A DNA stretch of 64,000 nt, from contig JAXGPP010000010.1 in NCBI GenBank assembly GCA_040766885.1, forward strand, positions 124,001 to 188,000, written 5' to 3'. How positions within the stretch are numbered: position 1 is the first letter of the stretch; each line of letters opens with the position of its first letter. This DNA comes from JAXGPP01 sp040766885 (GTDB lineage: Bacteria; Planctomycetota; Planctomycetia; Pirellulales; Thermoguttaceae). A program made the translations under genes and the position numbers. The notes beneath the pieces were generated by a model, which was not told the origin of the DNA, ran no database searches, and saw only the letters and a list, made by a program, of their open reading frames with translations. Shown in pieces: positions 17,705 through 26,220 of this stretch.

Positions 17705-19039
17705 CTACTTCATCCCGCCGGCAAGCGCCTTGGCGGAAGCATTGACGATGGCGTCGGACGTGATGGTCGCGTGGGTGGTGGCATCAATTCCCTTGAGGCT
17801 CTGCTTCTGGACGATCTTCCGCGTCGTATCGGTGATCGCCGAGTAGAACTGCTTCTCCTGGTGCGCGACGACATCGACGGCCTGGATCCGACCGCCCTTG
17901 ACGGTGACCTCCACGGTGAGATCACCGGCATAGGCCGGGCTCGCGCCACGGTATTTGCCGTCGGGAATCCGTTTCAGATCGAGCGCGTCGAACAGCTTGA
18001 TTCCTTCGATATTGGCGCGCGCACGGGTCTGGTTGCGCTCGATCCGCTGCTGCATTCTGCCGGTCGCCGGAACATCGAGCACCTTCTGGTAGTACTGCAA
18101 TGCCTGCTGGTACTGGCCGCCAACCCGTGCCGCGTCCCCGGCATAGAGCCAGGCCATGTCGGGCAGGCTGCGGGCCGAGGCCTCGGCGATCTGCAGGGCG
18201 CGGCGAGTCTCTCCCATGTCGGCCAGAAGCTTGATGGTCGGATAGTACAGTGGGATCTTGTTGAGTTGTTCGAGTGCCATTTGCCTGTTGCCCAGCCGCC
18301 AATAGCATTCGGCCAGGCTTACGCCGCTGGGCATGGCGGCGCCGCGATCGGCAATGGCTTTTCGCCACCAGAACGCCGCGCGGGGATAGTCCTGCAGCAG
18401 GTTGAAGTACATGTTGCCCAGGGTTTCCATCGCCCGGATTCGTTTCTGACGATCCTTCTGATGCGTGGTGAGCAGGTGATGCACCAGCCGGATTCCGTGA
18501 TGCCACCTTCCCGGATTCGGGTTGATCACGTCCCAGATGTACTGGCCGACATTCTTCTGCGCGTTCCACGGCGGGGGAGCGGGCTCCGGCCAGCTCAGAT
18601 CGAGCGACTGAGGATAATTGAGATCTGCCGAGTCCCACCAGTCCGGCGAAGTCTGGCCGAGCTTGTCGATCAAGGCTTCGATTTCGGCCTTCGATCGATT
18701 TACTCCAGCAGGCACTACAGGCGTCTTGCTCGCCGCGGCTGGCGATGACGTGCTGGCCGCCTTGTTCAGTACCTCGCGCTTGCCATCGATGGTTATCGCG
18801 AGAAGTCGGTCCAACGGCAGCTTCCGGGTGTAAGTCCGGCCGCTGACCGTCGTCGTGATGGTGATCGCACTGGAGTCGCGCGCGACCAGTTCGCCTTGCA
18901 GTTTCGACCCGGCCAGTAGCTCGACCAAGACCTGTCTCTTGGGCGCGTCGGCGGCGAGCGAGATCGAACGCAGGATGACTGCGGCAACAATCGCGATGAC
19001 GAAACCTGTTGTGCGACTGGCATTCGGCCGATCGGTCAT
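17705..19039 (-). CDS. Exported TPR protein with C-terminal FMN-binding domain
   Basis: From ATG 19039 the product has 444 residues with an N-terminal hydrophobic segment (FVIAIVAAVILRSISLAA), so the rest is outside the membrane. Residues 30-80 form a small beta-domain (GSKLQGELVARDSSAITI, SLA1/Hfq-like barrel pattern). The middle (about 150-340) is tetratricopeptide-like, with YYLQ-type helices such as QQALQYYQKVLDVPATG. The last 80 residues are an FMN_bind domain: GDLTVEVTVKGGRIQAVDVV and THATITSDAIVNAS, whose second Thr of ATITS is the expected site of covalent FMN attached by ApbE. The gene lies 25 bases after apbE and 16 before the polyferredoxin gene. The split of FMN domain and NapH-like membrane part resembles a divided NosR/RnfG architecture. 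Confidence 0.8.
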   Translation of the reverse strand: MTDRPNASRTTGFVIAIVAAVILRSISLAADAPKRQVLVELLAGSKLQGELVARDSSAITITTTVSGRTYTRKLPLDRLLAITIDGKREVLNKAASTSSPAAASKTPVVPAGVNRSKAEIEALIDKLGQTSPDWWDSADLNYPQSLDLSWPEPAPPPWNAQKNVGQYIWDVINPNPGRWHHGIRLVHHLLTTHQKDRQKRIRAMETLGNMYFNLLQDYPRAAFWWRKAIADRGAAMPSGVSLAECYWRLGNRQMALEQLNKIPLYYPTIKLLADMGETRRALQIAEASARSLPDMAWLYAGDAARVGGQYQQALQYYQKVLDVPATGRMQQRIERNQTRARANIEGIKLFDALDLKRIPDGKYRGASPAYAGDLTVEVTVKGGRIQAVDVVAHQEKQFYSAITDTTRKIVQKQSLKGIDATTHATITSDAIVNASAKALAGGMK

Positions 19040-19064
19040 TTCGGTCTGGCTCCGCGGAAGACGT

Positions 19065-20069
19065 TCAGGAGACGGGCGCGGGGAAACCGGCGCTGGCCAG
19101 CGTGTGGCCATCCTTGAAGACCATCAGCACGTCGGCTCCGGGAGTGGACTGGATGAGGTGCAGCCCGTCCTCCGGTTGAAGCACGAATGCGGCTGTCGAC
19201 AAGGCGTCGGCCTCGGTCGCCGTGCGAGCCACCACCGACACGCTGGCGAGAGCTGTCGGCGACCGCCCGGTACGCGGATCGAAGAGGTGATTGTCGCGAT
19301 GGTCGGCGCTGAAACTCGTCGCATAATCGGCGGATGTCGAAAGGCAGCGGCCTTCCAGGGTCGCCACCGCCAGGTAAGCCTCTGGATAGCGAGGATGCTG
19401 GATACCGATCGACCATGGTCGGGCGGATTCGCGGCGTCCCAGGCTGCCGATTTCACCCGTGTCGAGCAAGGCGTCGTGAATGCCGAGTTGCTCAAGAACC
19501 AAGAGCGCCCGATCCGCGGCGAATCCCTGGGCGATGCCGTTGAGCGTCACTGCCGTACCGTGGCCGCGGAGCCGAATGCGGTGCGACGCCACTTCAACGT
19601 TCCGCCAGTTCACCTTTCGCACGGCGGCTTCCAGGCGGTTGCTGTCGGGAAGGCTGCCCGTGCGGCGGGCGGCGGAATGGAGTTCCCAAAGCGGTTGAAC
19701 CGTCACGTCGAACGCGCCGTTGCTGCGCGAAGAGACTTGTTGGGCTTGCCGGAGCGCCGACACGAGGTAGGGATGCGGATTGTCCAGCCGCCCGCTGGCG
19801 TTGAGCCGGTAGAGCTGGCTATCGGGGTGGTAGAGGCTCATCAGTCGATCGATCAACTGTACCTCGGCCAAAGCGGCTTCCGCCGCGCGTTGGGCAAGTT
19901 GGTGATCGGGATGGATCACTGTCAGCGAAATCGAGGTGCCAAGAGCCTGGCCCTCGCGCTTGACGACTTGGCTGCCGCCGCGTCGCGGACGCGCCGCAAA
20001 CCCGACGCTGCAGATCCCGGCAGCCCCAACCGCGCACGCCAGGAAGCGGCGCCGAGTAAAGCGTGACAT
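19065..20069 (-). CDS. apbE: FAD:protein FMN transferase
   Basis: Transfers FMN from FAD to a threonine of FMN-binding domains outside the cytoplasm, using Mg2+. The 334-residue protein starts with a Tat-type signal (SRFTRRRFLACAVGAAG). ApbE hallmarks follow: GQALGTSISLTV, DRLMSLYHPDSQLYRLN, GIAQGFAADRAL, DALLDTGEIGSLG, and the metal/flavin motif STSADYATSF with HLFDPRTGRSP. It is first in the operon, and the very next gene carries an FMN_bind domain with an ATITS acceptor motif, so enzyme and substrate are neighbours. No other ApbE target is visible here. Function is secure and the pairing is a strong inference. Confidence 0.93.
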   Translation of the reverse strand: MSRFTRRRFLACAVGAAGICSVGFAARPRRGGSQVVKREGQALGTSISLTVIHPDHQLAQRAAEAALAEVQLIDRLMSLYHPDSQLYRLNASGRLDNPHPYLVSALRQAQQVSSRSNGAFDVTVQPLWELHSAARRTGSLPDSNRLEAAVRKVNWRNVEVASHRIRLRGHGTAVTLNGIAQGFAADRALLVLEQLGIHDALLDTGEIGSLGRRESARPWSIGIQHPRYPEAYLAVATLEGRCLSTSADYATSFSADHRDNHLFDPRTGRSPTALASVSVVARTATEADALSTAAFVLQPEDGLHLIQSTPGADVLMVFKDGHTLASAGFPAPVS

Positions 20070-20278
20070 TCGGTCATCCCCTCAAGGCTATGTTGACAGC
20101 GCACAAGTCCTCAATGTAGCGGATCGCGCCGGAGCTGCAAACACAAGCGATCAGGGAACCGAGATGCGATCAGGGTCCGCGCTACGGCACACGCCGGGTA
20201 CCGGGAAATCGCGTATGGCCGAAAGCGTCCGACCGATGGAGGGGGGCAGCCGCTGGGCGGGACCGTCCGCGGTTCAGC

Positions 20279-21568
20279 TCAGGGCTTCTTCAGCCTCTTG
20301 AGCACCTTGGCCGTGTCTTCCCGCACCTCTTCGCTGTCGCTCTTCTCCAGTTCCTCGATCGTCGCGGCGGCGGCCTGCGAATCGGGTTCGATGGACAGCA
20401 GCGCCTCGGCGGCGGAGAGGCGAACGAGCGGATCGGTGGACTTGAGATACTCGTTGAGCCGGGGTACGGCCGGTTTGGCTGTTGGTCCCATTTCGATCAG
20501 CGTTGCGGCGGCGAATTCGGCTTCGACAGGGTTGGCAATTGCCTCGGCCAGCACGGTCAGGGCTTGCTCGGTCTTGCCAGTGATCTGCCACAGGCTCCGC
20601 GCTGCGTGCGCTCGTGCGGCGAGGCGGTTGCCAGCCAGCGCCTTCTCCAGCGCGGGGATGGACGGTTGGGCGAATGAACCGAGATCGCCGAGGGCCACGA
20701 CTGCATCCTGACGGACCGGTTCGAGCGGATCTTCAATCGCGGCTATGAGGCACTTGAGACCCTCATCGCCAATGCCCGAGCCGATCTTGCCCAGCGCCAT
20801 GGCGGCGTGGCGGCGGACGGACGGGACCGCCTCCCTGGTCAATCGGCAGAGGTCGGGGACGGCGGGCTTCGCTTCAGCGCCGATCGCCGCAAGCGCGCGA
20901 CATGCCCAATATTGGTTGTGGAAGTTTTCGCTATCGAGCAGCTTGATCAAGGCAGGGACTGCCGGCTTCGCGGCCGGGCCGATACCGATCAGGGCAAACA
21001 TCGCCGATCCATGGCTATCGGGGCTGTTGTCGCCCTCGGCCACCGTGATGGCGGGTTTTTCCAGAATGGCGATCAGCGCCGGCACCGCGTCTTTCGCTTC
21101 CGGGCCGATGTCGTGCAGCGCGCCGGCGGCGCCTTTCACGACTTGAAGCTCGGAGCTGCCGAGCGCTTCGGTAAGCGCAGGCACCGCGGCCGGGCCGATC
21201 TGGCCGAGCGCCTCGGCGGCGACTGGCCAGAGCGCAACGCCTTCAGCAGTGTAGCCAGGATCGGCAAACGCCTTGACCAGCGAGGGAACCGCCTCCTTGG
21301 CCTGGGGACCGATCCGGCCCAAGGCCCAAGCGGAAGCGGCGCGGACATTCGTGTTGTCGTCGCTAAGCCGTTTGACCAACGCTGGAACGGCCGGCGCCGC
21401 GTCTGGGCCGCGATCGCCGAGTTCGAGCGCCGACTGGTACCGGGCCTCAGGTTCCGACGCATCAAGGGCTTGGATGAATCCGTCGATGGACTCCGCCTTC
21501 TGGGCCGGTTCCCCGGCGGCGCCCGACAACGTGAGGATGCCGAAAAGTAGGATCGCGGAAAGCTGCAT
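20279..21568 (-). CDS. Secreted HEAT-repeat protein
   Basis: A 429-residue protein from ATG 21568 (MQLSAILLFGIL), preceded by GAGGAGATG, a good ribosome site. A signal peptide ends near SGAAG. The whole mature protein is built of about ten 30-38-residue HEAT/PBS-lyase-like repeats with the recurring consensus A-x-ALG-x-IGPxAKxAVPALIKxL. Such solenoids are protein-interaction scaffolds; planctomycetes encode many secreted ones. The longer frame to 21622 adds an N-terminal piece that spoils the signal peptide. It is divergent from tatA with about 215 bases between. Partner and role unknown. Confidence 0.85.
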   Translation of the reverse strand: MQLSAILLFGILTLSGAAGEPAQKAESIDGFIQALDASEPEARYQSALELGDRGPDAAPAVPALVKRLSDDNTNVRAASAWALGRIGPQAKEAVPSLVKAFADPGYTAEGVALWPVAAEALGQIGPAAVPALTEALGSSELQVVKGAAGALHDIGPEAKDAVPALIAILEKPAITVAEGDNSPDSHGSAMFALIGIGPAAKPAVPALIKLLDSENFHNQYWACRALAAIGAEAKPAVPDLCRLTREAVPSVRRHAAMALGKIGSGIGDEGLKCLIAAIEDPLEPVRQDAVVALGDLGSFAQPSIPALEKALAGNRLAARAHAARSLWQITGKTEQALTVLAEAIANPVEAEFAAATLIEMGPTAKPAVPRLNEYLKSTDPLVRLSAAEALLSIEPDSQAAAATIEELEKSDSEEVREDTAKVLKRLKKP

Positions 21569-21782
21569 GGTTCGACATCTCCTCGTTGGCCGACGCAGTG
21601 ACTGATGTTGGTTGGAGCCCACTCCTGTCCTATTATCGCTGCACTCAGGTGGGGGGGCAAGGTTCTATTGCCTCCTGGCAGACGCGGCCGCTTGTCAGTT
21701 ATAATTACCTGCTGGAGCCGCGGCGGCGATGCCGCGTGGGGCACGGATTTCCTGAGAATCTGCTCGTTGAGGCGACTGCACG

Positions 21783-21953
21783 ATGTTTGGCATTGGCCAC
21801 ACGGAATTGATGATTGTGGGCGTGATTGCCTTGTTGTTGTTCGGTAACCGACTCCCCTCGGTGATGCGATCGTTGGGGAGCGGCATTTCGGAATTCAAGC
21901 GCGGCTTGAACGACGTCGAGGCGCTCGACAAGCCTCGCGACCAGCAGGCCTGA
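21783..21953 (+). CDS. tatA: Twin-arginine translocase subunit TatA/E
   Basis: A 56-residue protein, MFGIGHTELMIVGVIALLLF at its start. It has the TatA layout: a short periplasmic N-terminus with a polar Glu in the membrane helix (residue 8), a hinge FGNRLPSVMRSLG with the conserved Phe-Gly, an amphipathic helix (SGISEFKRGLNDVEAL) and a short charged tail. TatA multimers form the pore that exports folded proteins with RR signals. No tatB or tatC is adjacent, so it is an orphan copy. The window carries at least six Tat-signal proteins, which makes a working Tat system expected. Too short to stand out as an open frame, but the match is clear. Confidence 0.92.
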   Translation: MFGIGHTELMIVGVIALLLFGNRLPSVMRSLGSGISEFKRGLNDVEALDKPRDQQA

Positions 21954-22007
21954 GCGGGTCGACAGGCTTTGCCTCCTGGTGGCGATCGAGCGGGTCCGCC
22001 GAGCAGG

Positions 22008-23189
22008 CTACTGTTCGGGCTGGGCTCGATCGCTCACCGCCATTCGCGCGACGAGCACGGTCGCGTATGCGCCGCGGGGAAGATCGAAACCGAGCGTTAA
22101 TGTCTCGCGCTGCGGGTAGATGTCGTCAACGCCCGTCGTGTGCGTGAGATTCGCCGGGTAGACGATCGCCGGCCGATCGCCTTTCGAGAAGAACGTGTCG
22201 CGCGGGTACTTCACCCGCAATTGCCGTAACTCGAGACCGTATCGTCCGAGCACGCGCTCGATCAGCTTCCGGGTCTTGCCCTCTTCCAGGTGCAGGCGAG
22301 CGGAGGGGAGGGGAAGTGATGCTCTCTCGATCAACGCTCGCTTGTCGCTCTCGGTGCGCCGCGGAAACGGATAGCGGCGATCGTGGAGGGGCACCTCGAC
22401 AATTTCGTCGCCGCGGCACTCACTGCGGAGCCACTCGGCGAGCATCTCGTTCCACAAGAAGCTCTGGAAGGCTGCAAGGTACATGCTCCGCAGATGATGG
22501 TCGATCCGGGTGATCGCCGCGCGGAAGTCGCCGGGACGATCGGCCAGATACTCGACCACTTGGCGTCGCGATGAGTCGGTCAGGAGCGGCAGGCAGGTCT
22601 GCCAGTCGCCCCAGTGGGCGCGGAGCGATTCTTTCTCCGCGCGGTCCTGCGGCCGGTCGTGGTCGTTCGCGTCGGCCAACGCCAGCCACACGGCGCGCTC
22701 ATAGTCGCCCCGGCACCACGGCTGGGCGACGAACTCGCCCGACTCGCCTACGGACCCGAATCGCTGGCGGTCGAAATAGTTGGCCAATCCGTCGCGAGCA
22801 ATCTCCTCCAGGGCGATCCGTGCGGAGGCAATTTCGGCTTTGCTCAGATCGCGAAGCACGATGCGGAAGCGATTGGCGGAGATGTCTTCGGAGCTGAATC
22901 GCCGGGAAGCCTGCCCGAGATAAGCCAACTCGAAGCTTGTTTCCCGCAGGCCGCGGCGCGGCCCGTGCAGAACGGTGAGGTACTGGCTGGTAACCGCATG
23001 CCGGTCTTTGAGCCCGCCGCAGGAGATGCGGTCGGATTCAAGGTTCCACCGTCGCCGGATCGCTTCGATCGCCTCAAACGTGCCCATCCCGTGCTTCGTC
23101 AGCCGATACAGCGCATGGGCTCCCCCGTCGGCCCGGAATGCCGAGATCTCGTCTACCTGGAAATCCTCGGGTAATCGCTTGAGTTTCAT
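22008..23189 (-). CDS. truD: tRNA pseudouridine(13) synthase
   Basis: Isomerises U13 in certain tRNAs to pseudouridine. I chose ATG 23189 (MKLKRLPEDFQVDE), with GGAG nine bases upstream; a GTG at 23195 is the longer choice. The TruD family is diagnosed by the N-terminal EDFxVDEI, the catalytic motif GGLKDRHAVTSQ with Asp62, then FNRFRIVLRDL-like strands and the C-terminal TRKLIERV and DDIYPQRETLTLGFDLPRGAYATVL. The length of 393 residues includes the inserted TRUD domain. It is monocistronic. The unrelated gene downstream (23236, also minus) ends 46 bases upstream of this start. Function secure. Confidence 0.93.
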   Translation of the reverse strand: MKLKRLPEDFQVDEISAFRADGGAHALYRLTKHGMGTFEAIEAIRRRWNLESDRISCGGLKDRHAVTSQYLTVLHGPRRGLRETSFELAYLGQASRRFSSEDISANRFRIVLRDLSKAEIASARIALEEIARDGLANYFDRQRFGSVGESGEFVAQPWCRGDYERAVWLALADANDHDRPQDRAEKESLRAHWGDWQTCLPLLTDSSRRQVVEYLADRPGDFRAAITRIDHHLRSMYLAAFQSFLWNEMLAEWLRSECRGDEIVEVPLHDRRYPFPRRTESDKRALIERASLPLPSARLHLEEGKTRKLIERVLGRYGLELRQLRVKYPRDTFFSKGDRPAIVYPANLTHTTGVDDIYPQRETLTLGFDLPRGAYATVLVARMAVSDRAQPEQ

Positions 23190-23235
23190 TCCCACTTACT
23201 CCGCAGGCCACGCGTGAGGTGATCGGGTTTGGCAA

Positions 23236-24912
23236 TCACTTCCCTTCCACCGCAACGGGGGTCACGTTTCCGTGCTCTTCACCCACCAGGTAAAAGCTCC
23301 CGCCGGGCACGACATCGACCGTCACTTCGCGGTAGCCGGGGATCTCAATCCGGACATTGCGGCGCGCCTCGACGGGGGCGTGGGCATAAACCAGCCATTC
23401 GCGTTTGCCCTTGCTGCCGAGAACACGGGCCAGGGAGAAGACGGGCAATTCAGTCTCCAGCGTCCAGGGGCGCGGCGGATCGAGGCTCGTGTCGAGCATG
23501 TACCAGCGGTCGGCATCGCGCCACCGCGCGGGGATGTCGGTCTGGTAGGGGTGCTTCTGCGAACGGTTGGGCACCAGTTCACTGTGCCGCCAGAAGCGCG
23601 TGAGCACAGGGTCTTGCCAGACAAGATCGATCGCCGCCACAAGGGCCTCGAAGTCGCGGCCGAATTCCTCGCGCGGGACGGTGCTGCCGCGGAACTCGCG
23701 AACCGCCCGGGGTGTGAGGAGCCACAGGCCGTACTGGACGAAGCCCGCGTAACGCTCGGGCGACCAGCGCTGGCCAGCTTTCTGATACTCGGCCCTCTTG
23801 CTTCGCTGGCTGCTCTTCGCCTCGTTGCCGTCCCAGATCGACAGTTCAAACCAGAAATCGGGCCGCTCGCGGTAAGCGGCCTCGAGCATGAACGGCCAGT
23901 TGTTCGCCTCGACCTGGGGCGACCAGACGCGGTAATCGGTCGAGGCGTTCCAATTGTGGGTGTAGTAGGAGGGGGATCCGCCGTCCCAGACGAGATGCCA
24001 GGGATCGATCCGCTCGCCGTCGCAGTAACTGTATTCGCTCCAGCCCGACCAGCGTCCCAGGTGCGGAGGCCCAAAGGCTTCATAGGCCACGCGGAGCGAC
24101 CGCTCGCGCCACGCGTCGCTCTGGAGGCCATCGCGGATGCCGCTGAGCAGGGCGGCATAGCGCTCGAGGTAGCCTTCGGCCATAACGCCGCGGATGAAGT
24201 CGGCGGAACGCCCGGTGCCGTACCGCTCCAGGTATCGCCGGCTCGTCTTCTCGACGTCGTGTTTCGGCTCCAGCCGGCCCGCTTCGTTGTTCGAAAGCAG
24301 GATCACCAGGGGCGGATCGGGATACCACTGTTCGAGCTGCCGAAATGCCGGTGAACTCGTGTGGTAGACGCCCGCCTCGTACCACGGCTCCACGGCGCCC
24401 CAGGGCGACAACATGCGGATCAGCTTGCCCTCGGGGCCGATCACGCGGGGATTCTTCTCCGGCGGCAGGTTGCGCCATTTGCCGGGAGCATCGACGGGGT
24501 GTTCTTCCTCGTAAAGCACCGATTCCCACTGGCCGGCGCGGAGCGAAAAAGGCGCTTTCCAGCGGGCCAGCTTCTCGACCCAGAGGCGGCCTGCCTCGTC
24601 GTACTGCCTGGCGTCGGGACGGGGAAAGGGAAGCGTCGGGACGATATGGTGGCCTCGCTCCAAGAGGCTGATCTGGTAGTCGCTGGAGAAATTAGGGCGC
24701 CCGAAGCCGTTGGCCCAGTGGGCGACGACCGGCAACGGCCGTCCGGCGGGGTCTGAAGTCTTCTTGGTCACCTCGGCGCGGATTTGAGCGACGACGGCGG
24801 GAAGGTTGCGGCGCGGCGCAGAGTCATCCGCAGCTTCGCTGGCGGCAACGTCGAGCTGAATTAGGACGAGAAGCGTGGTAGTGCAGACGATGGCGGGGCG
24901 CAAGCAGAACAT
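23236..24912 (-). CDS. Secreted protein of unknown function, glycoside-hydrolase-like
   Basis: A 558-residue exported protein with a signal peptide (LRPAIVCTTTLLVLIQLDVAASEA). I do not recognise the family by motif. Aromatic-rich motifs (HWANGFGRPNFSSDYQISLL, WSGWSEYSYCDGERIDPW, FWFELSIWDGNEAKS) and the alternating strand/helix rhythm in residues 60-430 suggest a TIM-barrel glycoside hydrolase, and the C-terminal 100 residues look like an all-beta accessory domain (LVYAHAPVEARRNVRIEIPG). Acidic residues in WSEYSY and ELSIWDGNEA could be catalytic. It begins 17 bases after the PemK-like toxin remnant, on the same strand, which is probably chance. Substrate unknown. Confidence 0.65.
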   Translation of the reverse strand: MFCLRPAIVCTTTLLVLIQLDVAASEAADDSAPRRNLPAVVAQIRAEVTKKTSDPAGRPLPVVAHWANGFGRPNFSSDYQISLLERGHHIVPTLPFPRPDARQYDEAGRLWVEKLARWKAPFSLRAGQWESVLYEEEHPVDAPGKWRNLPPEKNPRVIGPEGKLIRMLSPWGAVEPWYEAGVYHTSSPAFRQLEQWYPDPPLVILLSNNEAGRLEPKHDVEKTSRRYLERYGTGRSADFIRGVMAEGYLERYAALLSGIRDGLQSDAWRERSLRVAYEAFGPPHLGRWSGWSEYSYCDGERIDPWHLVWDGGSPSYYTHNWNASTDYRVWSPQVEANNWPFMLEAAYRERPDFWFELSIWDGNEAKSSQRSKRAEYQKAGQRWSPERYAGFVQYGLWLLTPRAVREFRGSTVPREEFGRDFEALVAAIDLVWQDPVLTRFWRHSELVPNRSQKHPYQTDIPARWRDADRWYMLDTSLDPPRPWTLETELPVFSLARVLGSKGKREWLVYAHAPVEARRNVRIEIPGYREVTVDVVPGGSFYLVGEEHGNVTPVAVEGK

Positions 24913-24929
24913 CGTGGACTGGTAAGGCG

Positions 24930-25073
24930 TTAGAGATCGAGCAGAACGCGGAGCCTGGCGTCGACTTCCGGGACGCTGCCGACGGGGGCGGTCAACAGCA
25001 ACACGGGGCGCAACTTCATGCCGGCGCTCCCGCCGAAAGGAAAACTGGCCAGATAGACTTCGTCAGGATTCAT
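24930..25073 (-). pseudogene. PemK/MazF-like toxin with internal deletion
   Basis: From ATG 25073 the frame gives a 47-residue product starting MNPDEVYLASFPFGGSAGMK and continuing LRPVLLLTAPVGSVPEV, the classic N-terminal strand set of PemK/MazF endoribonucleases. The next residues are DARLRVLLDL and a stop, which resemble the family's C-terminal helix. Typical members have about 110-125 residues, so roughly 70 middle codons are missing while the frame is kept. The catalytic core would be lost, so it should be an inactive toxin or an antitoxin-sink remnant. It overlaps the 3' end of the antitoxin-like gene by 11 bases, the normal order for such pairs. Confidence 0.65.
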
Positions 25074-25296
25074 CCACCGGCTCTCCATCGGTCAGCGTGT
25101 AGATGTCCTGACGTGGATCGGCCAACTCCTCCTCCCACTCGGCCGCAACAGCGGCAGCCCAGGTGTCGCCAGCTTCATCCTCCTGCGGTTGGGAAACGAT
25201 CAGGACCGTGACAGGTCCGGGGGGAATCGTGGGAGGGACCTGCGCCGAAAGTTGGTGTTTCTCGTCAACTGTGGCCGTTACCCGAATCGTGTTCAT
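25063..25296 (-). CDS. Probable antitoxin of a PemK-like pair
   Basis: A 77-residue acidic protein from ATG 25296 (MNTIRVTATVDEKHQLS), with GAGGA four bases upstream. The N-terminal half has the short beta pattern of planctomycete antitoxins (VDEKHQLSAQVPPTIPPGPVTVLIV); the C-terminal half is acidic and probably wraps its toxin (AAEWEEELADPRQDIYTLTDGEPVDES). Its last codons overlap the PemK-like remnant. With the toxin deleted internally, this gene may be under no selection or may act against another chromosomal toxin. The family is recognised by arrangement rather than a defining motif. Confidence 0.6.
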   Translation of the reverse strand: MNTIRVTATVDEKHQLSAQVPPTIPPGPVTVLIVSQPQEDEAGDTWAAAVAAEWEEELADPRQDIYTLTDGEPVDES

Positions 25297-25404
25297 GATC
25301 GTCCTCTGGACTCGCATTCATGCCACTCCATTCTATCCGGATTACGAAGCGCAGCCAATGCGAAGCAGCGGAGGAGTCTAGCGCCTTTGCAGCCAATGAC
25401 GGTT

Positions 25405-26220
25405 CTACCCTCCGTTGTTTGTGAGCAGAAACTGCTCCAGCCCGGCGAGATCGTCGGTATTGATCAGATCGACGCCGGCGGCGAGAAGCTCCTTCCAGGC
25501 AGCGGGGCCATCGGGAGTGGCCCAGAAGCGGACGCGGCGGTGCTTCGCGTGCGATTGTTCAACGATCACTCGCAGCTTGTCGCGTTCCGGCTGGGGCATT
25601 GGGCCCTTGCCCTGCCACGAGAAGTGGTTCCGCCAGTTGTCGCTGATCCATGGCATGAGATGCGCGGGCTGGTCGCTCTCCAGGTCGGTCAGCCGGCCAT
25701 CCAGCCCGGCGAACCGCAGCGGGTCGGAAGCAATCGTTTGCTGCGCCCGGTTGCCGCTGACGATCACCGTGACGGCCTTCTCTTCGACGACGCCATGGCG
25801 GACCGCGGTGAGGATGTCGGCGTACTGGGCCAGCACCGGGCGAAGCGCTGCGTACGTCGCTTCGGCGTCGCTCTTCACGTCGATGAGCAACGAGAAGGCT
25901 GGCCCCCCACGGTACACTCGTCCGCCATTCTCCCCGATACGTTGGCGCAGCGGATCGAGGTACAGACGCTCCAGCGTCCGCCCGGGTTTGAGTTCCGCAC
26001 GGGTGTGGGCAACGAGGAGTTTGCCATCGACCAGGAAGATGTCGGCCTCGACGCTCGAGAAGCCGTGCGCGAGCGCATCGAGCAGGGGACGGTCGTGGAG
26101 ATAGTCGTTATGGGCGTGGGCGCGGGCGAGCGGGGTGGGGGCAGACTGTTGGCCGAAGGCAACCGCGGCCGCCGCCAAGACGAGCAGCAACGCCGTGATG
26201 AAAGTTCCGGCAGTCTTCAC
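25405..26220 (-). CDS. Secreted glycerophosphodiester phosphodiesterase-like protein
   Basis: A 271-residue protein with a clear signal peptide (ITALLLVLAAAAVAFGQQ). The PI-PLC/GDPD superfamily pattern is visible: HAHNDY at residues 35-40 with the first catalytic His, then SSVEADIFLVDGKLLVAHT with the metal-binding Glu and Asp and the second His. FSLLIDVKSDAEATYAAL carries the later acidic residue. Members hydrolyse phosphodiesters such as glycerophosphocholine; some relatives lack that activity. A near-consensus sigma-70 promoter (26376-26405) points at it, with a 5' leader of about 150 bases. Monocistronic. Substrate not determined. Confidence 0.8.
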   Translation of the reverse strand: MKTAGTFITALLLVLAAAAVAFGQQSAPTPLARAHAHNDYLHDRPLLDALAHGFSSVEADIFLVDGKLLVAHTRAELKPGRTLERLYLDPLRQRIGENGGRVYRGGPAFSLLIDVKSDAEATYAALRPVLAQYADILTAVRHGVVEEKAVTVIVSGNRAQQTIASDPLRFAGLDGRLTDLESDQPAHLMPWISDNWRNHFSWQGKGPMPQPERDKLRVIVEQSHAKHRRVRFWATPDGPAAWKELLAAGVDLINTDDLAGLEQFLLTNNGG

